From the NCBI GenBank assembly GCA_012515055.1, contig JAAYZA010000362.1, forward strand, positions 1 to 51,482: a stretch of DNA of 51,482 nucleotides. Direction: 5' to 3'. The DNA is from Syntrophomonadaceae bacterium (GTDB lineage: Bacteria > Bacillota > Syntrophomonadia > Syntrophomonadales > Syntrophomonadaceae). Shown piece after piece: positions 12,163 through 22,058 of the stretch (position 1 is its first letter; every line of letters starts with the position of its first letter). The translations under genes and the position numbers were made by a program. Below the pieces are notes generated by a model, which saw nothing but the letters and a program-made list of their open reading frames with translations, was not told where the DNA came from and made no database searches.

Positions 12163-12188
12163 ATACGGGGAACAAGTCCCCGTATTTG
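12162..12188 (-). terminator. Terminator-like hairpin between the convergent mgtC-like gene and SASP
   Basis: AATACGGGG-aacaagt-CCCCGTATT perfect stem; the T-rich side (cataattttt) lies on the minus strand, favouring SASP termination. Confidence 0.6.
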
Positions 12189-12197
12189 ATGCAGGTA

Positions 12198-12377
12198 TTA
12201 AAGATTTGAATGGGTAAGACTTCGTTCCGCCATTTCGATCGCTTTGGAAACGATATTTCCGCAATCTCTGGAACTGACTGCTCCCCAGCCCTGGGTGGCA
12301 ACAATCTGTTCAACGCCCAACTCTCTGGCAATTTCATATTTAAGTTGTTCGGACATTTTGCTGTTTCGCCTGGCCAA
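12198..12377 (-). CDS. Small acid-soluble spore protein, alpha/beta type
   Basis: Reverse complement from TTG (12377) to TAA (12198) translates to MARRNSKMSEQLKYEIARELGVEQIVATQGWGAVSSRDCGNIVSKAIEMAERSLTHSNL (59 aa); RBS aaggagg upstream; not in the supplied ORF track. Contains the KYEIA...LG and RDCGNIVSKAIEMAE alpha/beta SASP signatures. Confidence 0.93.
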   Translation of the reverse strand: MARRNSKMSEQLKYEIARELGVEQIVATQGWGAVSSRDCGNIVSKAIEMAERSLTHSNL

Positions 12378-12407
12378 TTTAAAAACCTCCTTATAACCTG
12401 CATCAAT

Positions 12408-12437
12408 TATTATGCAGCAAAAGCTATAAAATTATGG
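12408..12437 (-). promoter_or_regulatory. Sigma-G/F type forespore promoter for SASP
   Basis: Minus-strand -10 CATAATA (12408-12414), 18-nt spacer, -35 CCATA (12433-12437); consensus about GNATA-N18-CATNNTA. Confidence 0.6.
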
Positions 12438-12521
12438 CTGGATTTTAAATCTGCCGGGTAACAAAGATTGACCTTTATACCTGTTGTTAGATAGACTATA
12501 AATAATTAGGAGGTTGATTAT

Positions 12522-13400
12522 ATGCGCTACGAAGGAAATGTTTTTCGCCCGCCCAGTGAGGCGCGAAGTTATATTTTACAATGTACTGTGGGATGCACCC
12601 ATAATCGTTGCACATTTTGCGCCATGTATAAGGACAAAAAATATCATGTCCGGCCCATGGCGGAAATAAAAGAAGACATCAAAATGGCAAAACGTTATTA
12701 CCATGATGTGGAAAAAGTATTTTTGGCTGATGGTGATGCACTGGCAATGGAAACAACGGATCTTATTGAGATCCTGGGAGAATTATATCAGGTATTTCCT
12801 AGTTTACGGCATGTTGGCATCTATGCCAGCCCCGACAGTATTATTGAAAAGGAAATTGCCGAGCTTACGGCTTTGAAGGCCGCGGGATTGACTATCGCTT
12901 ATTTAGGTGTGGAAACTGGTGACCCGGAACTTTTAAAGGATATCCGCAAAGGGGTTACCTATGAAGAGATGGTGGAGGCCGGTCAAAGGATCAGACGGGC
13001 AGGTATACTGCTGTCGGTAACGGTTCTGCTGGGTCTGGCCGGAAGGACCCCGCAAGCCGCACAGCATGCAGTTAACACCGCTAAAATATTAAATGAAATG
13101 AATCCGGATTATATCGGCGCCCTGACCCTTATGCTGGTGCCCCGGACAGAACTTTACCGGCGCATGGAAAGAGGGGAATTCGAATTGCCGGGCCCCTTTG
13201 AGATTCTGGATGAAATGCGTATTATGATTGGTCATCTGGATGTTTCCGGCACCGAATTCAGGAGCAACCATGCCTCCAACTATTTGCCCATTAAAGGCCG
13301 TCTGCCCGAGGATAAAGAAAGCATGCTGGCATTAATCGATGAAATCATCAGAAAAAATGATCGCAGCTATCTGCGCCCCGATTATTTGCGCGCCTTATAA
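12522..13400 (+). CDS. Radical SAM protein
   Basis: CTVGCTHNRCTFCAMY Fe-S cluster segment; VGIYASPDSI; GVETGDPELLKDIRKGVTYEEM radical-SAM core. Confidence 0.88.
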   Translation: MRYEGNVFRPPSEARSYILQCTVGCTHNRCTFCAMYKDKKYHVRPMAEIKEDIKMAKRYYHDVEKVFLADGDALAMETTDLIEILGELYQVFPSLRHVGIYASPDSIIEKEIAELTALKAAGLTIAYLGVETGDPELLKDIRKGVTYEEMVEAGQRIRRAGILLSVTVLLGLAGRTPQAAQHAVNTAKILNEMNPDYIGALTLMLVPRTELYRRMERGEFELPGPFEILDEMRIMIGHLDVSGTEFRSNHASNYLPIKGRLPEDKESMLALIDEIIRKNDRSYLRPDYLRAL

Positions 13401-13440
13401 AGACTGATAAAAAATAGAATAATACCGATTACTATATAGA

Positions 13441-13466
13441 GCCCTGCCCTTCGGCGGGGCTTTTTC
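13441..13466 (+). terminator. Rho-independent terminator
   Basis: GCCCTGCC-cttc-GGCGGGGC followed by TTTTT. Confidence 0.85.
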
Positions 13467-13587
13467 GCATAATTGGTTTCTCTCAGCAGGCCGGCATTGA
13501 TGAGAAAACTATTATTTTTTATTAAATGGGGAGTTTTTGGCAATAATTGAAATATAAAAGCCAGATTGGTTTCCAGGGGGTGAGCAA

Positions 13588-15534
13588 ATGAAAAACAGAC
13601 TCAGGTTTCTCCGGGCGGTCTTGATCGCTATTCTGGTGCTGAGCAGTGGATTTTCTTTAAACCTCCCGCCGGTGGAGATCCCTCAGCCATCAGTAGTTTA
13701 TGATATCAACGGAGATATAATCCGGGGAATAAGTGAAACCAATACGATTTATCTTACCCGGGATGAAATCCCCGCCAGCTTTGTCCGGGCCATCATTGCA
13801 GTGGAGGATAAAAACTTTTATTCCCATTATGGTGTGGACCCGGTCGGGATCCTCCGGGCGGTCTTCGTTAATTTGAAGGCTGGCAAAATAATGGCCGGAG
13901 GCAGTACCATCACCCAGCAGACGGCAAAAAATTTATTTCTCACCCAGGAAAGGACCTGGCTGCGTAAATTTAAGGAATTGTTTTATGCTGTCCAACTGGA
14001 ACGGGAATACAGCAAAGATGAGATATTGACTTTTTACTGTAACAGCATCTATTTCGGCCAGGGCGCTTATGGATTGGAGGCGGCGGCCCGTACCTTTTTT
14101 GCCTGTCAGGCGATGGAATTGACTCTGGCCCAATCAGCACTGCTGGCCGGGATTACCAATTGGCCTTCCCAGTATGACCCCTATATCAATCCGGATAAAG
14201 CCCGGGACAGACAAAAGCTGGTGCTCAACCGGATGATGGCGGAAAAAATGATCGATGAAACCGAATACCAGAAAGCTTTGCAGGAGGAATTGGTTTATCA
14301 GCAGGCCCGTTTTATAGGCGGCGATGCCCCTTATTTCATAGCAATGGTCACTGATTATCTAAAGCGGAACTATGATGAACGCAGTATTTATCAGGATGGG
14401 ATGCAGATATATACCACCCTGGATCTCACCATGCAGAAGGCTGCCAATCAGGCCTATTTACAGGGAACCAAGGATTTCCCCCCTGATTTGCAGGCTGTCC
14501 TGGCGGCCATTGACCCGGCCAATGGTTATATCAAAGCATTGATCGGGGGAAGGGATTTTGCCCGGGCTCCTTATAATAGGGCCCTGGCCGAACGTCAGCC
14601 GGGATCCACCTTCAAACCCTTTATGTATTCACTGGGAATTGACTATGGCCTGACCCAGGCAGATATGTTCATGTGTCAGGAATACGAATATTATTTGGAA
14701 AACGGTGATATATACAAGCCGGTCGATTATGGTGACAAACCCTTCCATTACCGGCCCCTTACCCTACGGGAAGCAATGGCCAGATCCGATAATGTCATTG
14801 CAGTAAAGGTCAATGAAATACTGGGGCCCAAAGCGGTGGCGTCATATGCTGCTTTGTTCGGGTTTAAAGGCGTCAAACCGGTCCTTTCACTGCCGCTGGG
14901 ATCCAAAGAAGTCAAACCACTGGAAATGGCTGCTGCTTATGGGGTGTTTGCCAGCGGGGGGCTGTACAGCCAGCCGGTATATATTTTGAGTATTAAAGAT
15001 CGGCGGGGCAAAATACTGGAACAGAATCAGATTCAGCAGCAAAGGGTCATAAGCGAGACGACGGCTTATATCATAACTGATATGTTAAAGGCCGTTTTGC
15101 AGCCCGGAGGGACTGCTTCCCAGCTGATGACCGTATTTGATCGACCGGCCGCCGGTAAGACTGGTACCACGGATGATTTTAATGATGCCTGGTTTGTGGG
15201 TTATAGCCCTGATTTGTGCTGTGCTGTCTGGGTGGGTTATGATGCTGACCGTCCGGCAGATTTAACCGGCGGTGCTGCCGCAGGTCCTATATGGGCCGTT
15301 TTTATGCAGGAGGCATCAAGGGGTTTGCCCCCCGAGGATTTTGTTAAACCGTATAATGTCAATATCATGAATATATGTCTGGATAGCGGCATGATTGCAG
15401 TGGAAGGCTGTAAAAGAACTAATTCCATGGCTTTTATAAAGGGCACTGAACCCGGCGGCATTTGCTATTTACACAGTAATGTCGGGGAAGGGATGATGAA
15501 CAGTGAGCTATCTGTGCCGGTGCCAGAAGAATAA
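13588..15534 (+). CDS. Class A penicillin-binding protein (transglycosylase/transpeptidase)
   Basis: GT51 EDKNFYSHYGVDPVGILRA, GGSTITQQTAKNLFL; transpeptidase RQPGSTFKPF (SxxK), SDN and AAGKTGTTDDFNDAWFVGY. Confidence 0.94.
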   Translation: MKNRLRFLRAVLIAILVLSSGFSLNLPPVEIPQPSVVYDINGDIIRGISETNTIYLTRDEIPASFVRAIIAVEDKNFYSHYGVDPVGILRAVFVNLKAGKIMAGGSTITQQTAKNLFLTQERTWLRKFKELFYAVQLEREYSKDEILTFYCNSIYFGQGAYGLEAAARTFFACQAMELTLAQSALLAGITNWPSQYDPYINPDKARDRQKLVLNRMMAEKMIDETEYQKALQEELVYQQARFIGGDAPYFIAMVTDYLKRNYDERSIYQDGMQIYTTLDLTMQKAANQAYLQGTKDFPPDLQAVLAAIDPANGYIKALIGGRDFARAPYNRALAERQPGSTFKPFMYSLGIDYGLTQADMFMCQEYEYYLENGDIYKPVDYGDKPFHYRPLTLREAMARSDNVIAVKVNEILGPKAVASYAALFGFKGVKPVLSLPLGSKEVKPLEMAAAYGVFASGGLYSQPVYILSIKDRRGKILEQNQIQQQRVISETTAYIITDMLKAVLQPGGTASQLMTVFDRPAAGKTGTTDDFNDAWFVGYSPDLCCAVWVGYDADRPADLTGGAAAGPIWAVFMQEASRGLPPEDFVKPYNVNIMNICLDSGMIAVEGCKRTNSMAFIKGTEPGGICYLHSNVGEGMMNSELSVPVPEE

Positions 15535-15600
15535 TTATTCCCGCCTCCCCGGTAAAAAGCGCTATAATAGTGATTAACTATTGGGCGTGAAGGGGCAGAC

Positions 15601-16290
15601 ATGAAGAAAGAAGAGATCTTGCAGGGAATGCGTGATTCCATTCCCATCGTTTTAGGATATTTCCCCCTGGGTTTTGCTTTTGGTGTTCTGGCCGTTCAGG
15701 TCGGTTTAAGTATTTTTCAGGCGGGGCTTATGTCCATCCTTTGTTTTACCGGAGCGGGACAATATATTGCCATTGGGGTCGTGCAAGCAGGCGGGGCCGT
15801 AATGACGGCAGTCCTGGCCAATCTATTAGTAAATCTGCGCTATTTCCTTTTTGCCGCTTCCATGGTGCCTCATATAAAAGAATTACCGGCAGTTCCTGCT
15901 TCAATCCTATCCTATGGACTTACTGACGAAACCTACGCAGTTGCTATCAGCCGCTACCAGATGCATCCGGCCACAATTGCCTATATGGCAGGTTTAAATC
16001 TTACTGCTCATCTGGCCTGGATATCCAGCACTTTTGTTGGTGCTGCTTTAGGCATGCTGATAACCAACACCGATAAATATGGATTTGGTTTTGCCCTGCC
16101 GGCCATGTATATATGCCTAATGGTGTTGATGATTAATAAAAGAAGCGATGCCATTGCTGCTGTAACGGCGGCACTGGTTTGTCTGTTGATAGGTTATTTA
16201 CTTCCTGCTTCAATGGCCAATATGTCCAATATTATTATTGCTACATTAGCGGGGGCAACGATTGGAGTAATAGTATATGAGCTCGACTAG
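15601..16290 (+). CDS. azlC: AzlC family branched-chain amino-acid permease, large subunit
   Basis: PIVLGYFPLGFAFGVLAVQVGLS...FTGAGQYIAIG...LTDETYAVA; paired with azlD. Confidence 0.92.
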   Translation: MKKEEILQGMRDSIPIVLGYFPLGFAFGVLAVQVGLSIFQAGLMSILCFTGAGQYIAIGVVQAGGAVMTAVLANLLVNLRYFLFAASMVPHIKELPAVPASILSYGLTDETYAVAISRYQMHPATIAYMAGLNLTAHLAWISSTFVGAALGMLITNTDKYGFGFALPAMYICLMVLMINKRSDAIAAVTAALVCLLIGYLLPASMANMSNIIIATLAGATIGVIVYELD

Positions 16291-16600
16291 CATTTTCGTT
16301 ATGATAATAGGGGTGTCCCTGGCTACTTTGCTGCCCAGAATTCTGCCCATTGCCATATTATCCCGGGTAACATTCCCGCCCCTTTTGATACGTTGGCTGT
16401 CCTATGTGGCTCCGGCAGTATTAGGGGCCCTGACAGCCTTAAGCGTTCTGGCCCCCCGGGGCATTATCGACATAAGTATCGACAATATATTTATCTGGGC
16501 GTTTATTCCTGCTTTGTTCATCGCTATAAAGACCCGCAGCCTGTTTTGGACCCTGATTACAGGTATCATATCGATGGCATTGTTATACAATCTGTTCTGA
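16277..16600 (+). CDS. azlD: AzlD family branched-chain amino-acid transport protein
   Basis: About 107-aa hydrophobic protein overlapping the azlC stop; LATLLPRILPIAIL...LIRWLSYVAPAVLGAL typical of AzlD. Confidence 0.9.
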   Translation: MSSTSIFVMIIGVSLATLLPRILPIAILSRVTFPPLLIRWLSYVAPAVLGALTALSVLAPRGIIDISIDNIFIWAFIPALFIAIKTRSLFWTLITGIISMALLYNLF

Positions 16601-16770
16601 GATAAGCAGGAGAATATTGTTTAAAAGGATAATTAGTCTAAAGCTGTTAATAATGGCAGCATTATTTCAAAAGACATACAATAAAGGATGAAGGAACAAT
16701 TAATATATGCGGTTATTAATTTTTAGCAGTGGGATTAGTTCCCAAAATTTAGAACCGGGGAGGATCTGCC

Positions 16771-19218
16771 TTGGATATAAACAAGTATCGCGTGAAAAAC
16801 AAAGATCTATGTAAAAAAACTAATCCAGCAGTTTTCAAATTCGACACCACCGCTGATATAGAGCCGCTTAAAGGCATAATCGGACAGGAACGGGCCACGC
16901 GGTCATTAAAATTTGCCCTGGATATCGACATTCAGGGTTATAATATCTATTTAGCCGGCAGCTTTGGCACGGGCAAAACTACTCTGGCTGCAGAAATGGT
17001 TAAAGAAAAGGCCCAAAAGGAAGGGGTGCCTCCCGACTGGTGCTATGTATACAATTTCAAAAACCCCGATTCGCCCCGGGCTATTTCCCTGCCGGCCGGA
17101 CAGGGCTTGAAATTGAAAAAAGCAGTTGCCGCTGGTATCGAGGCTATTGTGGAACAGATTGCCAAAGCCTTTGGAAGCCAGGACTATGTGCAACAAAAGA
17201 ACCAGATTTTAAATCAATTCATGGAGGAAACCAATAACCGTTATCTGCAATTGGAAGAGGAAGCCAGGACCTACGGGTTTACTATTTCCCGCGACCAAAG
17301 CGGTATAACCAGTGTTCCTATCAAAAATGGTGAACAATTGAGCCAGGAAGAATACCTGCTTATGTCTGAGGAAGAAAGGCAAAAATTGATGACCAGCAGT
17401 GCTATTGTCCAGGAAAAATTAACGGAAGCATTGCACGGCTATCGGGAAGGCGAAAAAAGTGTCAAAGAAAAAGTTGCCCAATTGGAAAAACAAATCGCCC
17501 GGCAGGTGAGTGCCCCTTATTTTGAAGAAATGGCCCTGAATTTTGCTGGGATTGATGAAGTTCTGGAGTATCTGGATGAAATGCAGGAGGATCTGCTGCT
17601 AAATGTGGACGCATTCATCCGGCCGGATGAAAAGGGGATCAATGCCTTCTTCCGATTTGACCGCCGGGAACCATTGCAAAAATACCAGGTCAATCTGTTT
17701 ATTGATAATTCGGAACTTCAGCATGCCCCGGTCGTTTATGAACCCAATCCCAACCTGGCTAATTTATTTGGCCAGGTTCTATATGAGAATGAGTTCGGTA
17801 TACTGGCAACAGATTATTCCAAAATAAAAGCCGGGGCTTTGCATAGATCTAATGGAGGTTATCTGATCCTGCATGTCTGGGATCTGATTAAGAATTTCTA
17901 TGTCTGGGATGGCTTGAAACGGGTGCTAAAAAACGAAGAAATAACCATCGAGAGCCTGGGGAGGATGATGGGAATCACCAGCACGGAAAGTCTGCAGCCC
18001 CAGCCTATCCCTGCCCGCATCAAAGTAATTCTGATCGGGGAGGCCATCTATTACTATTTAATTTATGCCCAGGACGAAGAATTTCAAAAACTATTCAAAA
18101 TGCGGGCAGATTTTGATACCGAGATGCCCCGCAGCCGTAAACATGTTTACGAATATGCTCAATTCATCGGCTCAGTCTGCAACGAAAAAAACCTTAGGCA
18201 TTTTGATGCTGAAGCGGTAGCAGCGGTGGTGGATTATAGCAGCAGGATGGCAGAGGATCAAAATAAACTGTCAGCTTCTTTTAATAAACTGGTTGAAATA
18301 ATCTATGAAGCAGATGCCTGGGCTAAAACCGCCCGGAGTCCAGTCATCAAAAGCCAGCATGTACAAAAAGCCATCACCGAAAAACATTATCGTTCTTCCA
18401 TGATCGAAGACCGGGTCCATGAACATATTGTGGGCAGCCGCCTCCTCATCGATGTTGACGGCGCTAAAATCGGGCAAATAAACGGACTGGCAGTTTTTGA
18501 TCTGGGGGACTACTTTTTCGGCCGCCCGGTAAGGATCACGGCCAAAACTTTTATGGGCGAAAAAGGACTGGTGAATATCGAAAGGGAAGTGCGGCTCAGC
18601 GGCACCATCCATAGCAAGGGAGTCCTGACCTTAAGTGGATATATGGGGGCCCAATACGCTCAGGATAAACCCCTTAGCATTTCAGCCAGTCTTACTTTTG
18701 AACAGAGTTATTCGGGGATCGATGGGGACAGTGCTTCCAGTGCTGAACTGTATGCATTGTTGTCCAGTCTGGCGGAAGCACCTGTTTACCAGGGGATAGC
18801 TGTTACTGGTTCGGTCAATCAGAATGGAGAAATCCAGCCGGTGGGAGGCGTCAATCAAAAAATTGAAGGCTTTTTCAAAACCTGTCAGGCCATGGGGTTA
18901 AATGGCAAACAGGGCGTTATTATACCGATACAGAATGTCGCGCAGCTAATGCTGGACGAGGAAGTCGTCAAAGCTATCGGCCTTAAACAGTTCCATCTCT
19001 GGGCAGTCAGTCATATCGACCAGGGTCTGGAAATACTGACAGGGAAGGAAGCAGGGGTAAAAGATGAATGGGGTCTATACCCGGTTGATAGTATTCATTA
19101 TCTGGTGGACCAAAAACTGCAAAATTGGAATGAACAAAGGCAAAATGTAAATGCCGGAGAAAAACGGAATTTAACCGCTGCCAGAGTACACCGGTCTCAA
19201 AGGAGGCGAAATCCATGA
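16771..19218 (+). CDS. AAA+ Lon-like (LonB/COG1067-type) ATP-dependent serine protease
   Basis: IIGQERATRSLKFALDIDIQGYNIYLAGSFGTGKTT Walker A; C-terminal S16 domain GIDGDSASSAELYALLSSL and GGVNQKIEGFF; TTG start after a ggggagg RBS. Confidence 0.92.
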   Translation: MDINKYRVKNKDLCKKTNPAVFKFDTTADIEPLKGIIGQERATRSLKFALDIDIQGYNIYLAGSFGTGKTTLAAEMVKEKAQKEGVPPDWCYVYNFKNPDSPRAISLPAGQGLKLKKAVAAGIEAIVEQIAKAFGSQDYVQQKNQILNQFMEETNNRYLQLEEEARTYGFTISRDQSGITSVPIKNGEQLSQEEYLLMSEEERQKLMTSSAIVQEKLTEALHGYREGEKSVKEKVAQLEKQIARQVSAPYFEEMALNFAGIDEVLEYLDEMQEDLLLNVDAFIRPDEKGINAFFRFDRREPLQKYQVNLFIDNSELQHAPVVYEPNPNLANLFGQVLYENEFGILATDYSKIKAGALHRSNGGYLILHVWDLIKNFYVWDGLKRVLKNEEITIESLGRMMGITSTESLQPQPIPARIKVILIGEAIYYYLIYAQDEEFQKLFKMRADFDTEMPRSRKHVYEYAQFIGSVCNEKNLRHFDAEAVAAVVDYSSRMAEDQNKLSASFNKLVEIIYEADAWAKTARSPVIKSQHVQKAITEKHYRSSMIEDRVHEHIVGSRLLIDVDGAKIGQINGLAVFDLGDYFFGRPVRITAKTFMGEKGLVNIEREVRLSGTIHSKGVLTLSGYMGAQYAQDKPLSISASLTFEQSYSGIDGDSASSAELYALLSSLAEAPVYQGIAVTGSVNQNGEIQPVGGVNQKIEGFFKTCQAMGLNGKQGVIIPIQNVAQLMLDEEVVKAIGLKQFHLWAVSHIDQGLEILTGKEAGVKDEWGLYPVDSIHYLVDQKLQNWNEQRQNVNAGEKRNLTAARVHRSQRRRNP

Positions 19219-19529
19219 TGAGGAAAAAAAGAGTATTATTGCCCCTGATTCTATTGATTGCCTTGGGAATAGGGGGGTGCGGTTTCAATATCAAGGATTA
19301 CACTCAGCGTGATGACAGGCATCAATTGATCAAAGTTGAGATCACCTTCACCGATGATGAGATATTAACCGGATATGTAAACAATCTGGGGGTGGACAAA
19401 GATGGAACCGTCTATGTCGGCGGATCTTCACTGAATTATTTGTATGATAAAAACGGAAATATTATTGGTTCATTTAATTACCAGCGGGTACTTTACATGC
19501 TTATAGTCAATGAAGCCGAAACCGATTGA
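19215..19529 (+). CDS. Putative small lipoprotein
   Basis: MMRKKRVLLPLILLIALGIGGCGFNIKDY: signal peptide plus lipobox-like LGIGGC. Confidence 0.7.
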   Translation: MMRKKRVLLPLILLIALGIGGCGFNIKDYTQRDDRHQLIKVEITFTDDEILTGYVNNLGVDKDGTVYVGGSSLNYLYDKNGNIIGSFNYQRVLYMLIVNEAETD

Positions 19530-19556
19530 TAAATTTTGGTGGGGAGGGGAAGTAAA

Positions 19557-19739
19557 ATGAAATCTATTGCTGCCCGGTGTCTGCTGTGTGCCAAAGTATT
19601 TAATGTGGATGAAGAACATCCGGATTATAAAAAAATGGCAGAAAAAAAGGGGGAATTGCCCGGATTCATATGTGATTATTGCAGCAACAAAGTTCGGTAT
19701 GAATCCGATGAAGCTAATAAACAGAAAAAACCCCTGTAA
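19557..19739 (+). CDS. Small zinc-ribbon-like protein (YlaI/DUF2197-like)
   Basis: MKSIAARCLLCAKVFNVDEEHPDYKKMAEKKGELPGFICDYCSNKVRYE; two CxxC pairs. Confidence 0.7.
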   Translation: MKSIAARCLLCAKVFNVDEEHPDYKKMAEKKGELPGFICDYCSNKVRYESDEANKQKKPL

Positions 19740-19753
19740 AGCAAAGGTGTTAT

Positions 19754-20506
19754 ATGAAAAAGATTACTATAGGCAAAAACGATGGGACTAATTTGGCTGC
19801 CTGGCTGGACTTGCCCCCGCAACCCTTTTACCTGGTGATTGTCTGCCATGGCTTTTTTGGGGCCAAAGAGAATCGGGGCAGAATATTTACTCTGGCAGCG
19901 GAGTTTTATACCAGGGGATTGGGTACCCTGGCTTTTGATTTTGGCGGTTCAGGGGAGAGCGGGGGAGAATTTTCTTCCGTTACTCTGAGCAGTCAGGCCG
20001 ATGATTTAAAAACAGTAATTGATTATGTGGAAGAAAACTTTAAACTGCCTTTGATCCTTCTGGGCAGAAGCTTTGGAGGCAGTACCATTCTTGCCCTGAG
20101 GCAGCACCCGTCCTCGGTCAAAGGCTGTATTTTCTGGTCGGCGCCTCTGGATGTGAAAAACACCTTCCAGCGGATTCTGGGCAATTTATACGAAGAATTG
20201 GCGGAAGGCCGAAACATCAAGGTCATGGACGGCGAACGGGAATACATATTGCGACCGGAACTGGTAAGGGATTTCGACCAGCATGAACTACAGCGCAATC
20301 TGGCGGTTTTATCAGGAAAACCGGCCTTTATCTGCCATGGGCAGGCCGATGAAGTGGTGGATTTCACCAATGCCCTGGCTATCCATGAGAGTCTTCCCCG
20401 CTCCACCCTGGCTTTGATTGAGAATGCGGATCATAGATTTACTGATATGATTGAGTTACGGGAAGAAATAACCTTGCAATGGCTGGAAGATACCTTTCTT
20501 AAATGA
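19754..20506 (+). CDS. Alpha/beta hydrolase
   Basis: VIVCHGFFGAKENRG, LGRSFGGSTIL (nucleophile elbow), ICHGQADEVV, ENADHRFTD. Confidence 0.9.
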   Translation: MKKITIGKNDGTNLAAWLDLPPQPFYLVIVCHGFFGAKENRGRIFTLAAEFYTRGLGTLAFDFGGSGESGGEFSSVTLSSQADDLKTVIDYVEENFKLPLILLGRSFGGSTILALRQHPSSVKGCIFWSAPLDVKNTFQRILGNLYEELAEGRNIKVMDGEREYILRPELVRDFDQHELQRNLAVLSGKPAFICHGQADEVVDFTNALAIHESLPRSTLALIENADHRFTDMIELREEITLQWLEDTFLK

Positions 20507-20515
20507 GGTGAACAG

Positions 20516-20767
20516 GTGGATATAATGCATTATTTCTGCCGCTATGATTGCCCCTATTATCCCTGCCATGACCTGCTGTTTATAAACTGCTTTTTTTGTT
20601 ACTGCCCTTTATATCCCCTGCAAGACTGCGGCGGGGATTATACCACCCTGGATAACGGCCTCAAAGATTGCAGTCAATGTCTGCTGCCCCATAAAATAGA
20701 GAATTTCGAATATATATTGCTGCGCTATCTTAATGAGGTATCACCTGGTGAAGATAAAGGGCGGTAA
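20516..20767 (+). CDS. Cysteine-rich small domain protein
   Basis: 83 aa with 9 Cys: HYFCRYDCPYYPCHDLLFINCFFCYCPLYPLQDCGGDYTTLDNGLKDCSQC; GTG start. Confidence 0.7.
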   Translation: MDIMHYFCRYDCPYYPCHDLLFINCFFCYCPLYPLQDCGGDYTTLDNGLKDCSQCLLPHKIENFEYILLRYLNEVSPGEDKGR

Positions 20768-20844
20768 TGATTGATTCCATCCTTCACATGCCTGTAGCGA
20801 CTCATGATTTTTTCCCCAGATGGTATTGAAAAAGACTTACTGGG

Positions 20845-20874
20845 ATATAACTAAACATTAAGTATTAGTTATAT
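20845..20874. repeat. Perfect 10-bp inverted repeat upstream of the DUF421 gene
   Basis: ATATAACTAA (20845-20854) - acattaagta - TTAGTTATAT (20865-20874). Confidence 0.8.
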
Positions 20875-20887
20875 TCAGGTGGAAGTC

Positions 20888-21556
20888 ATGAATCTTTTTA
20901 TTATTCGCACATTGATATTATTCGCGGCGACGGTAATTTTTCTGCGCCTCATGGGAAAACGGCAGATAGGTCAGCTGCAGCCCTATGAATTGGTCATTAT
21001 TATAATGATATCTGAACTGGCCGCTATTCCCATGCAAAATACCAGTATTCCCATCATTAATGGACTGATTCCTATCTTCACACTTTTTGCTGCCCATGTG
21101 ACACTTTCTTTCTTATCCTTGAAAAGTGAAAGCGCCCGGGGTATTATTTGCGGGCGGCCCAGTGTTTTGATCGAAAATGCCAGGCTTATGGAAAAGGAGA
21201 TGCGCAAGCTGCGCTATAACATAAATGATTTACTGGAACAATTGCGGGATAAAAACGTGAGTAATATTGCCGATGTGGAATTTGCTATTCTGGAGACCAG
21301 CGGAAATTTAAGCGTTATTTTGAAATCTGAAAAGAGACCCATACAACCAGGCGACCTGGGGATAGCTCCCGGTCACGAAAGTCTGCCGGTCACGCTGGTG
21401 ACCGATGGTAAAGTAAATCATAAAAACCTGCGCAAGATAGACCAGGATCTGGATTGGCTGGAAAAAGAATTTAGAAAAAAGGGCACTACCAGTAAAAAAG
21501 TCTTTTATGCTCATCAAGATGCCCAGGGACAGCTATTTTTCCAGAATAAAAGCTGA
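20888..21556 (+). CDS. DUF421 (YetF/YcaP-type) membrane protein
   Basis: RLMGKRQIGQLQPYELVIIIMISELAAIPMQNTSIPIINGLIPI; C-terminal cytoplasmic domain. Confidence 0.87.
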   Translation: MNLFIIRTLILFAATVIFLRLMGKRQIGQLQPYELVIIIMISELAAIPMQNTSIPIINGLIPIFTLFAAHVTLSFLSLKSESARGIICGRPSVLIENARLMEKEMRKLRYNINDLLEQLRDKNVSNIADVEFAILETSGNLSVILKSEKRPIQPGDLGIAPGHESLPVTLVTDGKVNHKNLRKIDQDLDWLEKEFRKKGTTSKKVFYAHQDAQGQLFFQNKS

Positions 21557-21572
21557 TCTGTAAGGAGCTGCT

Positions 21573-21953
21573 ATGAGAATATTCATTGCTATCATTATTT
21601 CCACGGTATTGATTTTCAGTGCCGGCCTCTGGGTCAATGATTCACTGCAGGAAGCCAGTGATCATTTAAGTGAGCGCATCGAGATGGTTTGTCAGGATAT
21701 TAAAAGCAATGATTGGGAAAATGCCAGGGAAAATATAAAAAAACTGGAATCGCGCTGGGGGGATTATGCCAGATGGTGGCCGATAATCATTGACCATCAG
21801 GAAATGGATAATATAGAGTTTTCCCTGGCCCGGGCCAAAGAATATATAAACGAAGAAAAGAGGAGTCTGGCCCTGGGGCAATTGGCTGAGATCAGGCTAA
21901 TGGTAAAACACCTGCCGGAAAAAGAAAAAGTCAATCTTAAAAACATATTATAG
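21573..21953 (+). CDS. DUF4363-like protein
   Basis: 126 aa, N-terminal TM, helical; adjacent to DUF421 as commonly seen in spore-formers. Confidence 0.65.
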   Translation: MRIFIAIIISTVLIFSAGLWVNDSLQEASDHLSERIEMVCQDIKSNDWENARENIKKLESRWGDYARWWPIIIDHQEMDNIEFSLARAKEYINEEKRSLALGQLAEIRLMVKHLPEKEKVNLKNIL

Positions 21954-22058
21954 TTTGTAATCAATATTATCTTCAGGAAGCGGAGGTAGAAATTGGATAA
22001 ATAAATGTCAGCAAATCGGTAATTGTATTGGCCGGCGCATAATTGTAAGCATGTCAGG

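Noticed and set aside
12083-12406. 107-aa minus-strand ORF over the SASP locus
   Set aside because: Wrong frame; the TTG-start SASP frame is clearly the real gene.
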